Origin: Gemmatimonadota bacterium
Lineage (GTDB): Bacteria; Gemmatimonadota; Gemmatimonadetes; Longimicrobiales; RSA9
Length of the DNA stretch: 9,408 nt
NCBI GenBank assembly: GCA_016207445.1
Contig: JACQPS010000327.1
Location: forward strand, 1 to 9,408
Direction of reading: 5' to 3'
A model generated the notes under the pieces. That model saw nothing but the letters and a program-made list of their open reading frames with translations, ran no database searches and had not been told where the DNA came from. Shown here piece by piece: positions 7,286 to 9,408 of the stretch; positions within the stretch are counted from its first letter, which is position 1, and the number at the start of each line of letters is the position of its first letter. Both the position numbers and the translations under genes were made by a program.

Positions 7286-8773
7286 ATGCCGCACGAGCTG
7301 ACCATCGATCTCCGCACGCTGCAAGAGCAGATCGAGCAGCACGCGTGCGCGTACGGCCTCGATTTCTTCGAGATCATCTACGAGGTTCTGGACTGGGAGG
7401 AGATCAACGAGGTGGCCGCGTACGGCGGCTACCCCGCCCGCTACCCCCACTGGCGCTTCGGGATGGAGTACATCGAGCTATCGCGCTCGTACGCGTACGG
7501 CCTCTCGAGGATCTACGAGATGGTCATCAACAACGACCCGACGTACGCGTACCTGCTCGCGGCCAACCATCTGGTCGACCAGAAGCTGGTGATGGCCCAC
7601 GTCTGCGGCCACGGCGACTTCTTCAAGAACAACTTCTCGTTCGCCCACACGAACCGGAAGATGGTGGACGAGATGGCGAACCACGCGGCGCGCATCCGCC
7701 GGTACATGGAAGCGTTCGGCGAGGAGGAGGTCGAGAAGTTCCTGGACCGCTGCCTGTCCCTGGACAACCTGATCGATTACAACGCGCCACACATCCGCCG
7801 CTCACACTACGAGCCGCCGCGCGACGAGCAGGAGCCGCCGGTCGAGCCGAGGCGGCTGCGCGCGAAGGAGTACATGGAGGAGTACATCAACCCGGAAGAT
7901 GTCCTGGCCGCCGAGCGGCAAAAGCTGCAGGAGAAGCAGCGGCGCGAGGAGCGGTTCCCGTCCCACCCGCAGAAGGACTCCGTACTGTTCCTGCTGGAGA
8001 ACGCGCCGCTCAAGAACTGGGAGCGCGATGTGCTCGGGGTCGTACGCGAGGAGGCGTACTACTTCGCGCCGCAGGGGCGGAGCAAGATCATGAACGAGGG
8101 GTGGGCCTCTTACTGGCACTCCAAGATCATGACCGAGCGGGCGCTCGATCCGTCCGAGCTCGTCGATTACGCCGACCACCACGCTGGCACCATGGCCCCG
8201 TATCCCGGGCGGCTGAACCCGTACAAGCTGGGGCTCGAGCTGTGGCGCGACATCGAGGAGCGCTGGAACAAGGGCCGCCACGGTTCGGATTGGGAGGCCT
8301 GCGACGATTTCGAGGCTCGCAAGAACTGGGACACGCGCGAGGGCCGCGGGCGCGAAAGGATGTTCGAGGTCCGACGCCACTATAACGACGTGACCTTCAT
8401 CGACGAGTTTCTGACGCCGGACTTCGTGCGCAAGCACGGCCTGTTCGTCTACGAGTACCACCCCTCGACCGGGCAGTACGTCATCAGCGACCGCGATTTC
8501 GCCGCCGTCAAGGAGAAGCTGCTCTTCGGCCTGACCAACTTCGGCCAGCCGTGGATCGAGGTGGTCGAGGCGAACCATCTGAACCGCGGCGAGCTCGTGC
8601 TCAGCCACCGCTACGAAGGCGTGCCGCTCAAGCTGGACCTGGCGCGTGAGACGCTGGAGAACATTCACTACGTGTGGAAGCGGCCGGTGCATCTCGAGAC
8701 GCACGTCGACGAGGAGCCGGTCGTCTTGGGCTTCGACGGCAGCAGTCACACGACCGAGCCGCGCAAAGAGTAG
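7286..8773 (+). CDS. spoVR: SpoVR/YcgB family protein
   Basis: This 495-residue SpoVR-family protein is close in length to E. coli YcgB and Bacillus SpoVR (about 470-510). SpoVR is needed for normal spore cortex formation in Bacillus, but the family is also widespread in non-sporulating bacteria together with PrkA and DUF444. Its biochemical activity is not established. Family signatures are clear: HVCGHGDFFKNN (His105, His109, Asp111), VREEAYYF (Glu255, Glu256) and MNEGWASYWHSKIM (Glu271, His278). Together these look like a buried metal-binding site; that is inference. A charged, probably helical segment spans about 176-224. I start the gene at ATG 7286: GAGGAG (7269-7274) lies 11 bases upstream, and PHELTIDLRTLQEQIE begins the conserved part. 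The frame is open back to an ATG at 7148, but those 46 extra residues would be translated repeat DNA. The gene ends the plus-strand module and faces a convergent gene. Confidence 0.96.
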   Translation: MPHELTIDLRTLQEQIEQHACAYGLDFFEIIYEVLDWEEINEVAAYGGYPARYPHWRFGMEYIELSRSYAYGLSRIYEMVINNDPTYAYLLAANHLVDQKLVMAHVCGHGDFFKNNFSFAHTNRKMVDEMANHAARIRRYMEAFGEEEVEKFLDRCLSLDNLIDYNAPHIRRSHYEPPRDEQEPPVEPRRLRAKEYMEEYINPEDVLAAERQKLQEKQRREERFPSHPQKDSVLFLLENAPLKNWERDVLGVVREEAYYFAPQGRSKIMNEGWASYWHSKIMTERALDPSELVDYADHHAGTMAPYPGRLNPYKLGLELWRDIEERWNKGRHGSDWEACDDFEARKNWDTREGRGRERMFEVRRHYNDVTFIDEFLTPDFVRKHGLFVYEYHPSTGQYVISDRDFAAVKEKLLFGLTNFGQPWIEVVEANHLNRGELVLSHRYEGVPLKLDLARETLENIHYVWKRPVHLETHVDEEPVVLGFDGSSHTTEPRKE

Positions 8774-8799
8774 TCGCGAGCAGCGGGGGGCAGGCAAAA

Positions 8800-8838
8800 C
8801 AGGAGGGCGGCGCCGGGAATCCCGGCGCCGCCCTCCTG
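8800..8838. terminator. Long GC-rich hairpin between convergent genes, probable bidirectional terminator
   Basis: A perfect 18-base-pair stem (8800-8817 with 8821-8838; core AGGAGGGCGGCGCCGGG) closes on the loop AAT. It lies 27 bases after the spoVR stop and 16 bases after the stop of the convergent minus-strand gene. Read on the minus strand it is followed by GTTTTG, a short T-run, so it best fits termination of the minus-strand gene. On the plus strand no T-run follows, but the hairpin could still stop or stabilise spoVR transcripts. Confidence 0.85.
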
Positions 8839-8853
8839 GCATTCACGCCCGCA

Positions 8854-9408
8854 CTACTGCACGACGATCGTGCCGTTCATGCTCGAGCAACCCTGGGAGG
8901 CCTTGCAACTGTGGATCTCGCAATGGTACGGAAACGAACCCGCCTGGGTGAATGTGAACTGGAACGAGCCCCCGGTCGACAGATTGCCATCCCACACAGG
9001 AGTGCTCGCGTCGGACGTGGTCGTGTGGGCTACGTTGCCGTTGTTAGTCCACTTGACCGTGGTCCCGACCACGACCGTATCGACGGCGGGGCTGAAGAAG
9101 TTGTCACCCACGCTGATGTTGACGGTCGTCCCGGTGACGGGCTGCAAGGTCCAGCTAACGGTCGTGGTCTGGCCGGCCGTGACGGTCGCCGACTTCGCGG
9201 CTTGCTCCGTCGACGGGAGGGTGAAGCCGGAAGGCGGCGTGATGGTAACCGTGTAGTTCCCCACGGTGAGACCGGTGAACGAGTACGCACCCGCGCTGTT
9301 GCTCGTGCTCGTCTGACCGCCGGGGGTCAGCGTGATGGTAGCGCCCGCCACCCCCGCTCCGCTGGAAGTCACGCTGCCGGAGATGCCGCCGGTCGTGGGT
9401 GGCGCCGG
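8854..9408 (-). CDS. Carboxypeptidase-regulatory-like domain fused to a cupredoxin, partial (N-terminus beyond right edge)
   Basis: 184 residues are visible before the TAG at 8856-8854. The frame is open to the window edge, so the true start lies outside. A GTG at 9372-9370 is internal, because the preceding PPTTGGISGSV belongs to the same beta-sandwich domain. Residues about 8-62 match a carboxypeptidase-regulatory-like/CnaB-type fold (ISGSV, GVAGATITL, AGAYSFTGLTVGNYTVTI, PSGF). Residues about 94-184 form a blue-copper cupredoxin: NISVGDNFFSPA, then VAHTTTS (His128) and FPYHCEIH (Cys163, His166), then SSMNGTIVV (Met177). These four are the expected copper ligands. The loop between His166 and Met177 is unusually long and contains Cys168 and Cys174. 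Such proteins are normally extracytoplasmic electron carriers or copper binders, probably here with a signal peptide off-window. The gene converges on spoVR, with a terminator hairpin between. Confidence 0.9.
   Translation of the reverse strand, partial: PAPPTTGGISGSVTSSGAGVAGATITLTPGGQTSTSNSAGAYSFTGLTVGNYTVTITPPSGFTLPSTEQAAKSATVTAGQTTTVSWTLQPVTGTTVNISVGDNFFSPAVDTVVVGTTVKWTNNGNVAHTTTSDASTPVWDGNLSTGGSFQFTFTQAGSFPYHCEIHSCKASQGCSSMNGTIVVQ

Noticed and set aside
5935..7377. Minus-strand open frame of 480 codons covering yeaH and both repeats
   Set aside because: It runs opposite the VWA-domain gene and its ends are translated repeat DNA. It has no domain signature.
7802..8842. Minus-strand open frame of 346 codons opposite spoVR
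   Set aside because: It is an antisense shadow of spoVR that also runs through the terminator hairpin; no domain signature.

Overview
This is a GC-rich (by eye about two-thirds G+C) bacterial chromosomal window with tightly packed genes. It has no rRNA, tRNA, CRISPR array, transposase or phage gene that I can see. Codon use, the predicted lipoproteins and the type of PrkA suggest a GC-rich environmental bacterium such as a member of Gemmatimonadota or a similar phylum. That placement is inference; no marker gene settles it.

Left part, minus strand (1-2625): three genes read right to left with 4-base overlaps. They are a membrane histidine kinase of the NtrY/NtrB-like type (2625-1279), a predicted lipoprotein of the endonuclease/exonuclease/phosphatase fold (1282-458), and a predicted lipoprotein of unknown function that runs off the left edge (461-1). 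A 369-base divergent intergenic region (2626-2994) separates them from the plus-strand genes. It holds a candidate promoter and a small inverted repeat.

Centre, plus strand (2995-8773): a 247-residue protein I do not recognise comes first, followed by a GC-rich hairpin. Next is the conserved stress module prkA/yeaG (AAA+ serine protein kinase), yeaH/DUF444 (von Willebrand A-type metal-binding protein) and spoVR/ycgB. These three families are repeatedly found together and are linked to nutrient-limitation or sporulation responses. Both gaps inside the module carry copies of one short repeat family (core TTTCACCGCA plus CGCAAAGACCGCA). The second gap holds two facing 33-base arms that could form a large hairpin in the mRNA.

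Right part (8800-9408): a long GC-rich hairpin, probably a bidirectional terminator, separates spoVR from a convergent gene on the minus strand. The visible part of that gene encodes a carboxypeptidase-regulatory-like beta-sandwich fused to a C-terminal cupredoxin. The copper-ligand loop of this cupredoxin is unusually long and has two extra cysteines.

I found no wholly new multi-gene system. The points most worth checking are the repeat invasion of both gaps in the prkA-yeaH-spoVR module, the unrecognised gene in front of it, and the modified copper site.
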